This document shows, piece by piece, positions 9,873-22,255 of a DNA stretch of 64,000 nt. Location of the stretch: positions 24,570-88,569 of the forward strand of contig JAQTUW010000007.1 in NCBI GenBank assembly GCA_028707085.1. Reading direction: 5' to 3'. The notes below the pieces were generated by a model. That model ran no database searches. It was not told the DNA's origin and was given only the letters and a program-made list of their open reading frames with translations. The stretch's first letter is position 1. Each line of letters starts with the position of its first letter. This stretch comes from Methylococcales bacterium. GTDB taxonomy: Bacteria; Pseudomonadota; Gammaproteobacteria; Methylococcales; Methylomonadaceae. The position numbers and the translations under genes are program-made.

Positions 9873-10964
9873 ATGACCAGCCCTGACAAAGCGATTGTTG
9901 AAAATCTGCTCAAATCCTTTATCGATCCCAATGTCGAAACCGATCTGGTGTCGGCAAAGTCTGTAAAAAAAATCAGCGTGGAGGACGGCAAGGTTGCCGT
10001 GACGATAGAGCTGGGTTATCCGGCAAGAAGCTATTTGCCTGAACTGAAGGCAAAACTGGAAGAAAGGTTGCGCAGCCTGGAAGGGGTGAGCGAGGTACAG
10101 GCCGATGTTTCCTTCAGCATCGTCTCGCATGCGGTGCAGAAAACCTTAAAGCCGCTGCCCCATGTCAAAAACATCATCGCCATCGCTTCCGGCAAAGGCG
10201 GGGTAGGCAAATCCACCACATCCGTCAATCTGGCGCTGGCGCTGGTGGCGGAAGGCGCGCGGGTGGGCATACTGGATGCCGACATCTACGGCCCCAGCAT
10301 ACCCACCATGCTCGGTTTGTCGGGAAAACCGGAAAGCCTGGACGGTAAAAGCTTTCAGCCCAAAATCTCGTTTGGCGTGCAAACCAGTTCCATCGGCTAT
10401 CTGGTCGATCCCGACCAGCCCATGATCTGGCGCGGGCCCATGGTGACCGGAGCCCTACAGCAGTTGCTCACTCAAACCAACTGGGACGATGTGGATTACC
10501 TGATCATCGATCTACCGCCTGGCACGGGCGACATTCAATTGACGTTGGCGCAGCAGATTCCGGTCAGCGGCGCGGTGATCGTCACCACGCCGCAGGATAT
10601 AGCCCTGATCGACGCTCAGCGCGGTTTGGGCATGTTCGAGAAAGTCAATGTGCCGATTTTGGGGCTGGTGGAAAATATGAGCATCCATATTTGCAGCAAT
10701 TGCGGTCATGAAGAGGCGATTTTCGGCCAGGGCGGCGGTTTGGCGATGGCCAGCAAAAACCGCGTCGATCTGCTGGGCTCCCTGCCGCTGGACATCAATA
10801 TCCGTCAAAACGCCGATAGCGGCAGGCCGACAATGATTGCCGATCCGGACGGGCGTCCGGCGCAGATTTACAAGGCCATCGCCCGAAAAATGGCGGCCAA
10901 GCTGGCGATGCGGGCCAGAGATTACAGCGGCCGGTTTCCGAATATCGTCATTCAGAACACCTGA
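9873..10964 (+). CDS. apbC: Mrp/ApbC iron-sulfur carrier P-loop ATPase
   Basis: IIAIASGKGGVGKSTTSVNLALAL...NMSIHICSNCGHEEAIFG. Confidence 0.95.
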   Translation: MTSPDKAIVENLLKSFIDPNVETDLVSAKSVKKISVEDGKVAVTIELGYPARSYLPELKAKLEERLRSLEGVSEVQADVSFSIVSHAVQKTLKPLPHVKNIIAIASGKGGVGKSTTSVNLALALVAEGARVGILDADIYGPSIPTMLGLSGKPESLDGKSFQPKISFGVQTSSIGYLVDPDQPMIWRGPMVTGALQQLLTQTNWDDVDYLIIDLPPGTGDIQLTLAQQIPVSGAVIVTTPQDIALIDAQRGLGMFEKVNVPILGLVENMSIHICSNCGHEEAIFGQGGGLAMASKNRVDLLGSLPLDINIRQNADSGRPTMIADPDGRPAQIYKAIARKMAAKLAMRARDYSGRFPNIVIQNT

Positions 10965-10973
10965 AGCCCAGGC

Positions 10974-13146
<2,173 letters not shown>

Positions 13147-13346
13147 CTACCGCAAAAATATCTGTTCAGCCTGAAGGCCAGGAGTGGCTCGCCAGGGCGA
13201 GTAGTGAATTATTCGCCCGAAAGCCTTCAATGGACGTTATTGGTTGTCCATATCAAGAGCCATGGCTTATGGCGACAAGCGCAGCAATGCGCATTTGCCG
13301 CAGGTCATAAAGCTTTATCGGACAGGCTTATTGGCCGCCGTGCAAA

Positions 13347-13378
13347 CAAAAAAGCCCCGTTGAAGAACGAGGCTTTTC
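13347..13378 (-). terminator. Rho-independent terminator downstream of rpmA
   Basis: AAAAAGCCCCGTTGAAGAACGAGGCTTTT stem-loop directly after rpmA on the minus strand. Confidence 0.75.
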
Positions 13379-13412
13379 ATTCCGGAAGCACCGACAGGTG
13401 CAACCGCTGAAA

Positions 13413-13670
13413 TTACGCAACTGCGATGCTGACGAATTTGCGATTGTTTGGGCCTTTGACTTCAAAAACCACTTTGCCGTCGCTGGTGGCGAACAGGGTA
13501 TGGTCTTTGCCTATCCCGACGTTGTCGCCAGGATGAAACTGGGTGCCGCGCTGGCGAACCAGAATATTGCCGGCCTTGACCACCTGACCACCGAAACGTT
13601 TAACACCCAGCCGCTGCGCATTCGAGTCGCGACCGTTGCGAGTACTACCGCCTGCCTTCTTATGAGCCAT
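13413..13670 (-). CDS. rpmA: 50S ribosomal protein L27
   Basis: [48 protein letters not shown]. Confidence 0.99.
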   Translation of the reverse strand: MAHKKAGGSTRNGRDSNAQRLGVKRFGGQVVKAGNILVRQRGTQFHPGDNVGIGKDHTLFATSDGKVVFEVKGPNNRKFVSIAVA

Positions 13671-13687
13671 TTTCCAACCTCGTTAAA

Positions 13688-13999
13688 TTAAGCAGAAATG
13701 CCAGTAATCTGGATTTCTGTGTAGTATTGACGATGCCCCTGTTTTTTCATGTGGTGCTTGCGTCTTCTGAATTTTATGATTCTGATTTTTTTGTGTCTGC
13801 CTTGTGAAACCACGGTCGCAGTCACTTTGCCGCCTTCGATGAAAGGCTGGCCGACTGTTGTCGCCTCGCCTGACTGGATCAGCAGAACCTTGTCGAACTC
13901 CACGCTGTCGCCTGCGCCCAACTCAAGTTTTTCGATTTTTAAGGTAGTACCCTCTGCGACCCGATACTGTTTACCACCTGTTTGAATTACCGCATACAT
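13688..13999 (-). CDS. rplU: 50S ribosomal protein L21
   Basis: [26 protein letters not shown]...[14 protein letters not shown]. Confidence 0.98.
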   Translation of the reverse strand: MYAVIQTGGKQYRVAEGTTLKIEKLELGAGDSVEFDKVLLIQSGEATTVGQPFIEGGKVTATVVSQGRHKKIRIIKFRRRKHHMKKQGHRQYYTEIQITGISA

Positions 14000-14120
14000 C
14001 AGCGTAAGCTCCATCAAGCATAATCTGTTAATAGTGAACAGCGGATTATATTTTCATTTCAATCGGCAGTCAAATGGAAATTTGTGCGGACACAGAATTT
14101 AGTCCCGCAGAATACAACGC

Positions 14121-15629
14121 CTACCGCGTCCTGTCCAGCTTGCGATAGCCTATCGCTTCGCTAAGATGCAAAATTTCGATGTCCTGGGAGTGGGCCAAAT
14201 CGGCGATGGTTCGGCTCAGTTTTAGAATCCGGTGATAGGCGCGGTGCGACAAACCGAATTTTTCCAGCGCCTGTTCCAGCAACCGATGTCCGGATTCCGG
14301 CAGGCCGCAAAACTGTTTGACTTCCGTGGCTGTCATGCCGGCGTTGGCTTTGCCTTGCCGATCGAAGGCGAGCTGTCTGGCGGCCACCACCCGCTGGCGA
14401 ATGATTTCGCTACGTTCCTCGCCTTGGGTGGAGCCGTTCCGCAACACATCCAGCGCTACCCTGGGGACTTCCAGATGCATGTCCACTCTGTCCAGCAAGG
14501 GGCCGGAAATTCTGGCCCGGTAGCGGGCCACCTGTTCGGCGGAGCAATGGCAGCGCCCGGATGCGTCGCCCAGATAACCGCAAGGGCAGGGGTTCATGGC
14601 GGCGATCAGTTGAAAATTGGCCGGGAAGTCGGCTTGCCGGTTGGCGCGGGAAATGGTGATATGTCCGGTTTCCAGTGGTTCGCGCAGTACTTCCAGCACC
14701 TTGCGGTCGAATTCCGGCAATTCGTCCAGAAACAGCGCGCCGTTATGCGATAGCGAAATTTCGCCGGGTTTTGGGTTGCTGCCGCCGCCGACCAGCGCCG
14801 CCGCGGATGCGGTGTGATGGGGCGCGCGGAAGGGCGGCAGCCGCCAGCGTTCCGGATCGACGCCGCTATCGCTGATGGAGGCGATGGCTGCGGTTTCCTG
14901 GGCCTGTTCTTCGCTGAGTTCCGGCAGGATGGTCGGCAAACGGGCGGCCAGCATGGATTTGCCGGTACCCGGCGGGCCCATCATCAGTAAATTGTGCGCG
15001 CCGGCCGCGGCGATTTCCATGGCGCGTTTGACGTGAAACTGGCCGTGCACGTCGGCAAAGTCGATGCCGAAATGGTTTTGCATGCCGCCGTGGACGGCGG
15101 CATGCGGGCTGATGAGTTGCTGGCCGGTCAGATGGGCGCAGACGTCCAGCAGGGTGTTGGCGGGCAGCAGTAGGGCGTCGCTGATCAGGGCGGCTTCGGC
15201 TGCGCTGCCCAGCGGCAGGATGAGCTGACGGCCAGCGTTGCGGGTATGGATGGCGACCGGCAGAGCGCCGGGTATCGTGCGCAATTCGCCGCCTAGCGAC
15301 AACTCGCCTATGCATTCGTACTGATCCAGCCGGTTTTGCGGAATTTGCCGGGATGCCGCCAGAATGCCCAGCGCGATGGCCAGATCGAAACGTCCGCCTT
15401 CCTTGGGCAGGTCGGCCGGGGCAAGGTTGATGGTGATTCTCTGGATCGGAAATTCGAAACGGGAGTTGATGATGGCCCCGCGCACCCTGTCCTTGCTTTC
15501 CTTGACGGCGGTTTCCGGCAGGCCGACGATGTTGAGGGCCGGCAGGCCGTTGCTGATATGCACTTCCACTGTCACCAGCGGCGCGGCTATGCCGGAGCGT
15601 CCCCGACTATAAACAACGGCCAGAGACAT
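14121..15629 (-). CDS. comM: YifB/ComM Mg-chelatase-like AAA ATPase
   Basis: MSLAVVYSRGRSGIAAPLVTVEVHISNGLPALNIVGLPETAVKESKDRVR...GPPGTGKSMLA. Confidence 0.95.
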   Translation of the reverse strand: MSLAVVYSRGRSGIAAPLVTVEVHISNGLPALNIVGLPETAVKESKDRVRGAIINSRFEFPIQRITINLAPADLPKEGGRFDLAIALGILAASRQIPQNRLDQYECIGELSLGGELRTIPGALPVAIHTRNAGRQLILPLGSAAEAALISDALLLPANTLLDVCAHLTGQQLISPHAAVHGGMQNHFGIDFADVHGQFHVKRAMEIAAAGAHNLLMMGPPGTGKSMLAARLPTILPELSEEQAQETAAIASISDSGVDPERWRLPPFRAPHHTASAAALVGGGSNPKPGEISLSHNGALFLDELPEFDRKVLEVLREPLETGHITISRANRQADFPANFQLIAAMNPCPCGYLGDASGRCHCSAEQVARYRARISGPLLDRVDMHLEVPRVALDVLRNGSTQGEERSEIIRQRVVAARQLAFDRQGKANAGMTATEVKQFCGLPESGHRLLEQALEKFGLSHRAYHRILKLSRTIADLAHSQDIEILHLSEAIGYRKLDRTR

Positions 15630-15918
15630 GATGCTTATGCAGGATTTAAGGCGGCGGCAAAAAACCGAAACAGAGGTAAGGCTTGTCTTTGCAGAGTCGT
15701 CACGGTCAAGGGTTTGGGCTGTAAGGTTAAATCACAGATATCTGCAAGTGATGGGTTTTCGATCCGTTAAATTAATGCGCCGCAGTCATTTGCGGGGTCA
15801 ATTCTAGCATAATTTCTATGGGGGCAGGCTATTAATATGATTTATCGTCCATTAATTAAAATTCAAGAAAAATATTAAAACCCCAAGCCAGCTATAAAAA
15901 TCCGATAATCAGATGTTC

Positions 15919-16455
15919 TTATTGTTTGGCTTTGATAATCGAAAAAAACTCAGCCGAGAAATCTGCTTGATTCGGTTCAATTGCCAGCGCTTCCCGGCAA
16001 TAGCTCTGCAAACGACTGGCAGTCATGTAAAGCAAAGGACTGAGGTCATGGATGGTATTGAAATGTTCTGCAATGCCAGCGTAGTCGACTTCGTAATCGT
16101 GGGCGGCGAGATTGCGCGCCGTTCTGCATAGCTGCCAGATTGTTACTGAATCCAGCACGCCGATTTTTTCGTAAAAACTTAAAATTTTAAGAAAGTTATC
16201 GACTGGTTCGCCAGCCAAAAGGCATGCATGTCTCATGGCCGCGCCCAGTGAGTCTTGCAGTTTGGCGAATCTTTCATTTATTGCCGCAATTGCCTCAAAT
16301 AAGGCAACGTCTTTTTTATTGGTTTCCAGATACTCTTTGGTCAAAGCCCAGTTTATTTTTTCACTGGAAGCGTCCAGAAAGTAAACGCAACGCTGTATGG
16401 CCTCTAAAAGTTCGGCAAGATGTTGTCTTTCTGAATCAAGGCTGGTTTGGTTCAT
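15919..16455 (-). CDS. HEPN-domain protein (HepT-like toxin candidate)
   Basis: 178 aa; contains RNLAAHDY = RX4HXY motif; encoded directly after a minimal nucleotidyltransferase. Confidence 0.7.
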   Translation of the reverse strand: MNQTSLDSERQHLAELLEAIQRCVYFLDASSEKINWALTKEYLETNKKDVALFEAIAAINERFAKLQDSLGAAMRHACLLAGEPVDNFLKILSFYEKIGVLDSVTIWQLCRTARNLAAHDYEVDYAGIAEHFNTIHDLSPLLYMTASRLQSYCREALAIEPNQADFSAEFFSIIKAKQ

Positions 16456-16752
16456 TCAAATCCCCAGCCGTGTTGACTGTGAAAGCGCGATATTTTGAAA
16501 AGCCGTGGCTGACGCGCCGAAAGCTTTTGAAATAATATCGACGGGTAGGCCGAGTTGCGATTCAAGTTCCATTTTGATTTTCGCCCGTTCCAGTAGCGAT
16601 AGTTTTGTGTCGGATTCGATGAGCAGGTCTATGTCTCCGCCCCTGGCCTCATCATTGAGTCTGGAGCCAAATAAATGAACAGCAGCGCCTGTTCCGGCCA
16701 AACGCGCAACTGTTTGCACGATGATGTCGGTTTGCTGTTTTGTCAGGCGCAT
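16456..16752 (-). CDS. Minimal nucleotidyltransferase (MNT/MntA-like antitoxin candidate)
   Basis: 98 aa; HLFGSRLNDEARGGDIDLLIES (GS-x9-DxD) NTase signature. Confidence 0.85.
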   Translation of the reverse strand: MRLTKQQTDIIVQTVARLAGTGAAVHLFGSRLNDEARGGDIDLLIESDTKLSLLERAKIKMELESQLGLPVDIISKAFGASATAFQNIALSQSTRLGI

Positions 16753-16841
16753 CTTGTCATACCTGTGTCTGCAATAAAGCCATTGGTTGGGTAGTTGATG
16801 CGCAGGATTGCGTTTGGCGCATCCTGCGCGCCAATAAATTT

Positions 16842-17093
16842 TTAGTCCTGCAGTATCTGCCGTTCCAGTTCGGCAACCTGTTTTTCCAGTTCTTCCAGGC
16901 GGTTGCGGGTTTTTGCCAGCACGGCTTTTTGCACTTCGAATTCTTCGCGGCTGACCAGATCCAGTCTGGACAGGCTGCTTTGCAACAGGGCGTGCAGATT
17001 TTTCTCCATGTCGTCCTTGAATTGGCTAAAACCGGGCGGTATGGAGCTGGCGATACGGCCGGCGATGTTCTCTATGGCTTTGGGATCGAACAT
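16842..17093 (-). CDS. ubiK: UbiK/YqiC accessory factor (BMFP family)
   Basis: MFDPKAIENIAGRIASSIPPGFSQFKDDMEKNLHALLQSSLSRLDLVSREEFEVQKAVLAKTRNRLEELEKQVAELE. Confidence 0.88.
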   Translation of the reverse strand: MFDPKAIENIAGRIASSIPPGFSQFKDDMEKNLHALLQSSLSRLDLVSREEFEVQKAVLAKTRNRLEELEKQVAELERQILQD

Positions 17094-17098
17094 GATGT

Positions 17099-17683
17099 CT
17101 ATTCTCCGTCTATGAAGGAATTGGGTTCAGGGGTGTGGTCGCGGCAAATTTTTTCGGTATCAACGCGATCCAGGGCTTGTTCTGTCAATCCGCACAGATA
17201 ATGATTTTCCGCCACGGAAAAAAAACGGCAGGTACTGCAAAGTCCGAAACTTTTGGAATGGTTGACTTTTTGTAGTACCCCCAAGGTCGTTTGCAGAGCC
17301 TGGCCTATGGTGTCGAATTCCTGGCGGCTGACCTTGGTTTCCGCCTGTTTGAATATATCCAGCGGCTTTAATTCGTCGATCAGTTGCATGCCTGCTTCGG
17401 TCAGGCTTAAATGCACAACCCTGCCGTCGTCCGGATCGGTATTCTTGTCTATATAATGTTTGCGTTCCAGAATCTGGATGGTCTGGGATACTGTGCCCTT
17501 GGTCAGGCCCAGATATTCGGCGACGGCGGCATGGGTATTACTGTATTTGTTGCACTTGGCCAGATATTCCAGTACCTGCCCGTGAACAGGCTGTAAACCA
17601 ATGGTCGCGTATTTCCTTCGCTCTTCGGATCGCAATAATGAGCTGATGCGCTCAATCAGCTTGAAGGTCTCTAATTCCTGCAT
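17099..17683 (-). CDS. MarR-family transcriptional regulator with C-terminal four-Cys motif
   Basis: MarR wHTH (HAAVAEYLGLTKGTVSQTIQILERKHYI), then CSTC-x11-C-x15-C tail. Confidence 0.88.
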   Translation of the reverse strand: MQELETFKLIERISSLLRSEERRKYATIGLQPVHGQVLEYLAKCNKYSNTHAAVAEYLGLTKGTVSQTIQILERKHYIDKNTDPDDGRVVHLSLTEAGMQLIDELKPLDIFKQAETKVSRQEFDTIGQALQTTLGVLQKVNHSKSFGLCSTCRFFSVAENHYLCGLTEQALDRVDTEKICRDHTPEPNSFIDGE

Positions 17684-17832
17684 GCGGCGGATTTTAGCAT
17701 AATCGGGGGGGAATCACTGAAAATGCCAAAATTCGGCTGTTTTGAAACTTTTTCCGGCTATTGCGCCGCCGTATCGCAAACTGCCGGCTGGCGACAGACT
17801 GGTTTTAACGTCCGCACAGGCCGGGGCCTTGC

Positions 17833-19134
17833 CTAATCGCGAAAGAAACACTGCAAAGCTAGAATCATATAATGGTGGTCGAGGACGCCGGCGCTCTCCC
17901 GGATGCTGTGCATCGCCCACATGGGGCTGCCGACATCGACGCTACGGATGCCCAGTTTGCCGGCGGTAATGGGGCCTATAGTGCTGCCGCAGGGCAGGTT
18001 GCCCCGATGCGCGTATTTTTGATAGGGGACATTGGCCTGCCGGCAGTAGCGGATGAACTGCGCTTCGGAAACGCATTCCGTGGTGTAGCGGTGGTTGGCG
18101 TTGATCTTGATAGCCGGCCCCCGATTGACGATCACTTTATGACCAGGTTCGTAGGAGGCCGGATAATTGGGCTGATAGGCATGGGCCATATCGGCGCTGA
18201 TCATGAAACTGTTGGCTATGGCCCGCGGCAGAGCGTCCGGGCCGGTATCGGCCGCATGGGCGATGCGGTGCAGGATGTCCGGCAGAAAGCTGCCGGCAGC
18301 GCCCTTGCAGCTTTCGCTGCCGACTTCTTCGTGGTCGAAAAAGGCGCAAACCAGGGTGGCGTCGCTGCATAGCGTTGTCTCGTCCAATAACGCGCTCAAT
18401 GCCGCATGGCAGGAAGCCAGATTATCGAGCTGGCTATCGGCGTAAAACATCTCGTCCACGCCCCAGAAACTGCCTTTCTGGGTGTCGTAAACAGTCATGT
18501 CCCAGCTCAGGATCCGTTCTGCATCGATACCGGATGCCTGCGCCAGCAGAGTATGAAAATACGGCTCCGGCAATTGTTCATCCATCACGATCGAAAGAAT
18601 CGCCGCCAGTTCGCTCTGTTTGTCGAGTTTCAGGCCGTCTTCATTCACCGTTCTGTTCATGTGAATGGCCAGATTCGGTAAGCGCAGCAGGGGCTGTTCA
18701 AAATGTAGCAGACGGCTGCTGATTCCGCCGTCGTCATTCAGATAGGCCAACCTTCCGGCCAGGCTCAGATCCCTGTCGGTAAAGCTGGCCAGAATCGGGC
18801 CGCCGTAGATTTCCAGCGCCAGACGCTGCATGCTGTCGCTATGCAGCAGCGGATTGGGTTTGAGGCGCAGGCCGGGCGAGTCGGTATGGGCGCCGAGTAT
18901 TTTGAAGCCGGTTTCCGCGAGCGGTTTTCGACCCGGTACGAATATCACTATCGATGAGTCGTCGCGCACCACATAATAGCGACCACCCCTGTCCAGCGAC
19001 CAGCCTGCATTTTCGTGCAGGCGTTGAAAGCCGAAGGCTTGCAGTTTTTGCTCGATGCTGGCTACCGCGTGCCAGGGGCTGGGGCTGGCGTCTATAAAAT
19101 CCAGCAGATTCCGGGTTTGCTGTCTGGCGATCAT
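17833..19134 (-). CDS. M18 family aminopeptidase
   Basis: [66 protein letters not shown]. Confidence 0.95.
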   Translation of the reverse strand: MIARQQTRNLLDFIDASPSPWHAVASIEQKLQAFGFQRLHENAGWSLDRGGRYYVVRDDSSIVIFVPGRKPLAETGFKILGAHTDSPGLRLKPNPLLHSDSMQRLALEIYGGPILASFTDRDLSLAGRLAYLNDDGGISSRLLHFEQPLLRLPNLAIHMNRTVNEDGLKLDKQSELAAILSIVMDEQLPEPYFHTLLAQASGIDAERILSWDMTVYDTQKGSFWGVDEMFYADSQLDNLASCHAALSALLDETTLCSDATLVCAFFDHEEVGSESCKGAAGSFLPDILHRIAHAADTGPDALPRAIANSFMISADMAHAYQPNYPASYEPGHKVIVNRGPAIKINANHRYTTECVSEAQFIRYCRQANVPYQKYAHRGNLPCGSTIGPITAGKLGIRSVDVGSPMWAMHSIRESAGVLDHHYMILALQCFFRD

Positions 19135-19526
19135 GATTTTTCTTTTAAATCCAGAGCCACGGAATTGATGCAGTAGCGCAGGCCGGTCGGCTGGGGGCCG
19201 TCGGTAAACACATGGCCCAGATGCGCGCCGCAGTGCTGGCAGGTGACTTCAACCCGGAGCATGCCGTGGCTGCGGTCTTCCTGCTGATCGATGCTGTCGG
19301 AATGGATGCTGTCCCAGAAACTGGGCCAGCCGCAGCCGGAATGAAATTTGTTTTCCGAGGCAAACAGCGGATGGCCGCAGCACGCGCAATGGTAGACGCC
19401 TTCCGTGGTGCAATCGGTATATTTGCCGGTAAACGGTGGTTCGGTGCCTTTTTCCCGGCAGACATGAAATTGTTCCGGGGTGAGTTTTTGCCGCCAGTCC
19501 GGTTCGGCATCGTCTTGGTTGATCAT
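19131..19526 (-). CDS. msrB: Peptide-methionine (R)-S-oxide reductase
   Basis: [33 protein letters not shown]...[12 protein letters not shown]. Confidence 0.96.
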   Translation of the reverse strand: MINQDDAEPDWRQKLTPEQFHVCREKGTEPPFTGKYTDCTTEGVYHCACCGHPLFASENKFHSGCGWPSFWDSIHSDSIDQQEDRSHGMLRVEVTCQHCGAHLGHVFTDGPQPTGLRYCINSVALDLKEKS

Positions 19527-19739
19527 CTGTGTTTAGGGGCGCTGTCAAAAACGCCATTGTACGCGCGCAGCGGGAGCAGTACAAAAGCTGGAGGTGGCGG
19601 AAGAGAAAATATTTTAATTGCAAGTGTTAGAAAATTCTAATATTCTTGGCCTTCAGTTTTTTGCAGTTGCTTTATAATAAAAAACCTATAGCCTTATGCA
19701 CTGCGGTAACAAACTGTATCTTTCAATAATAACGAGGAG

Positions 19740-21020
19740 ATGGTCATGGCTAGAATTGTAGTATTGGGCGCCGGTATTGGCGGCGTGCCAATGGCGTATG
19801 AACTCAGGGAAACCGTGTCGAAACAGCATGAAGTGCTGGTTATTTCGGATTCGCCTACCTTTCATTTTGTTCCTTCCAATCCCTGGGTGCCGCCGAAATG
19901 GCGTAAACCCGAAGATCTTAAAATTGAGTTGGCCCCGGTTCTGGCTAAAAAAGGCATCACTTTCGTGCAGAAAGCCGCGGTTAAGGTCGATCCGCTTAAC
20001 AACAAGGTGGACATGGCGGATGGTTCTACTGTTGAATACGATTATCTGGTCATCGCCACCGGCCCCAGACTGGCTTTCGACGAAGTGCCGGGGCTGGGCC
20101 CGGACGCTTACACTTCGTCAGTCTGCCATGTAGACCATGCAGCCGTTGCGGCGCAGGATTGGGATAAATTCATGGAAGAGCCCGGCCCGATCGTGATCGG
20201 TGCGGTACAGGGGGCGTCCTGTTTTGGCCCCGCCTACGAATATCTGATGATCCTGGAAACCGAATTGCGCAAACGCAAAATTCGCGACAAAGTAGCCATG
20301 ACTTTTGTCACCTCCGAACCTTATATCGGCCATCTGGGCCTGGGCGGAGTGGGCGATACCAAAGGTCTGCTGGAAAGTGCGCTACGCGACAAAACCATCA
20401 GATGGATCACCAACGCCAAGGTCGATAAAATCGAACCGGGCATGATGTATGTGACGGAAGTGGACGACGACGGCAATGAGAAAAAGAAACATGAATTGCC
20501 GTTCAAACATTCCATGATGCTGCCGGCGTTTACCGGTGTGGATGCCGTGCGTAATTCCGGCGCGGAAGGCCTGACCAATCCGCGCGGCTTTGTGCTGATC
20601 GATAAATATCAGCGTAACCCGACCTATAAAAATATCTACTCCGTAGGCGTTTGCGTAGCGCTGCCGCCGGTGGAAAAAACCCCGCTGCCTGTCGGCACCC
20701 CCAAAACTGGTTATATGATCGAATCCATGGTCACCGCCACTGCCCATAATATCCGCAATGAGCTGGCGGGCAAGGAACCTTCCGACATTCCCAGCCTTAG
20801 CGCATTATGCCTGGCCGATTTGGGCGATACCGGGGTGGCGTTCCTGGCTGTGCCGCAGATTCCGCCGCGCAACACCACCTGGTCAAGTCATGGCAAATGG
20901 GTGCATCTGGCAAAAATTATTTTTGAAAAATACTTTATGCGCAAAATCAGGAAAGGCATTAGCGAACCATTTTACGAACGCACCATGCTGAAACTGATGG
21001 GCGTCGTCCGTTTAAAATAA
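19740..21020 (+). CDS. Sulfide:quinone oxidoreductase / FCSD-like FAD-dependent oxidoreductase
   Basis: [18 protein letters not shown], paired Cys ([38 protein letters not shown]) typical of SQR-like proteins. Confidence 0.85.
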   Translation: MVMARIVVLGAGIGGVPMAYELRETVSKQHEVLVISDSPTFHFVPSNPWVPPKWRKPEDLKIELAPVLAKKGITFVQKAAVKVDPLNNKVDMADGSTVEYDYLVIATGPRLAFDEVPGLGPDAYTSSVCHVDHAAVAAQDWDKFMEEPGPIVIGAVQGASCFGPAYEYLMILETELRKRKIRDKVAMTFVTSEPYIGHLGLGGVGDTKGLLESALRDKTIRWITNAKVDKIEPGMMYVTEVDDDGNEKKKHELPFKHSMMLPAFTGVDAVRNSGAEGLTNPRGFVLIDKYQRNPTYKNIYSVGVCVALPPVEKTPLPVGTPKTGYMIESMVTATAHNIRNELAGKEPSDIPSLSALCLADLGDTGVAFLAVPQIPPRNTTWSSHGKWVHLAKIIFEKYFMRKIRKGISEPFYERTMLKLMGVVRLK

Positions 21021-21036
21021 AAAACAGGAGCATTCA

Positions 21037-21237
21037 ATGACTATCGATCGTATGGTTATGGCGTTTGCAGGATCATTTATTCTGATCAGTCTGGCGTTGG
21101 CGCACTGGCATTCGCAAAACTGGCTGTGGTTCACAGCATTTGTCGGCGCCAATTTGCTGCAATCGGCTTTTACCGGCTTTTGCCCGCTGGCAATGCTGCT
21201 CAAAAAACTGGGTATAAAATCCGGCTGTGCATTTTAA
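21037..21237 (+). CDS. DUF2892/YgaP-like small membrane protein
   Basis: 66 aa; [19 protein letters not shown]...[25 protein letters not shown]. Confidence 0.85.
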   Translation: MTIDRMVMAFAGSFILISLALAHWHSQNWLWFTAFVGANLLQSAFTGFCPLAMLLKKLGIKSGCAF

Positions 21238-21308
21238 GCCGTTTTTTAATTCCGCACTGAACTACCCGGTTTTTACATAGTCATATTATTGGAGATAGTA
21301 GGCGCTCT

Positions 21309-21405
21309 TCCGGCAGTAAACGGAACGGGTTGTTATAACAGCCGAATCCGCTTCCCAGGCTCAAACCGAGCCAAGCAAGGCCCGTTCCTTGCTGCCGGAC
21401 TTTTT
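21309..21405 (+). terminator. Long stem-loop with T-run between sqr-like operon and lpxH
   Basis: TCCGGCAG...GGAACGGG (21309-21329) pairs with CCCGTTCC...CTGCCGGA (21381-21399), inner GGCTC/GAGCC hairpin, followed by CTTTTT. Confidence 0.5.
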
Positions 21406-22129
21406 AAACCGTCTCCACCCGCCAGTCGCCGTTGTTCCAGCACAGCACTGCGCCGCCGTCTCGCTTCCAGTCAGCCAGTACCCGCCGGTTTGCCGGCTTG
21501 CCGTCCAGCATGAATTGGTGATGCGCCGGGCGATGGGTGTGGCCGTGTATCAAGGTCAGGCAATCAAACTGACGCATGACGCCGGCGACAGTTTGCTGAT
21601 TGACATCCATGATTTCCAGGGTTTTGTTCCGTTTATGAAAATGGCTGCGGAAACGGTACCAGCGCGCCGCCAGCAGGCGGACAAGCAGCGGTTTGGATAA
21701 CACGGATTGCCGCCATGCCTGACTATGCGCTTTTTTGCGAAAAGCCTGATAGGGCAGGTCGTCGGTACAAAGCAGATCGCCGTGGGTAAGTAATACCGGC
21801 ATGCCGGCCAAATCGATTACCGCATAGTCCTCAAGCAGCCTGATCCCGGTTTCCCGGCAAAAAGCCTGGCCCAGCAGAAAATCCCGGTTGCCCTGTAGCA
21901 TAAAAATATCGGTGCCGGATGCCGCCAACTGCCGCAGGGCGGATTTTATGGCCGGATTCGGCGGGGTATTGTCGTCATCGCCTATCCAGGCATCGAACAG
22001 ATCGCCCAGAATATACAGGGCCGCCGCCGAAACGGCGCGATGTTGCAGAAAATGGATAAAACGCCGGGTAATCGCGGTTTTTTCCAGCGACAGATGCAGA
22101 TCGGAAATAAACAGAACATCGCTTTTCAT
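21404..22129 (-). CDS. lpxH: UDP-2,3-diacylglucosamine diphosphatase
   Basis: DVLFISDLHLSLEKTAITRRFIHFL...YILGDLFDAWIGDDD...LQGNRDFLLG...LIHGHTHRPA. Confidence 0.95.
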   Translation of the reverse strand: MKSDVLFISDLHLSLEKTAITRRFIHFLQHRAVSAAALYILGDLFDAWIGDDDNTPPNPAIKSALRQLAASGTDIFMLQGNRDFLLGQAFCRETGIRLLEDYAVIDLAGMPVLLTHGDLLCTDDLPYQAFRKKAHSQAWRQSVLSKPLLVRLLAARWYRFRSHFHKRNKTLEIMDVNQQTVAGVMRQFDCLTLIHGHTHRPAHHQFMLDGKPANRRVLADWKRDGGAVLCWNNGDWRVETV

Positions 22130-22216
22130 GGGCTATGATACCGATCAGGATAGGATGAGAACACAATGCCGCATGCCCGCGACAGCGCCCAGGACGCTTG
22201 AAACGGGTATGGGCGT

Positions 22217-22241
22217 CGCCCTCTCCCGAAGGGAGAGGGCG
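22217..22241. repeat. Perfect 11-bp GC-rich hairpin CGCCCTCTCCC-GAA-GGGAGAGGGCG
   Basis: Direct reading of intergenic sequence; lies between ppiB and lpxH. Confidence 0.9.
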
Positions 22242-22255
22242 AGATTTAAAAGCCG

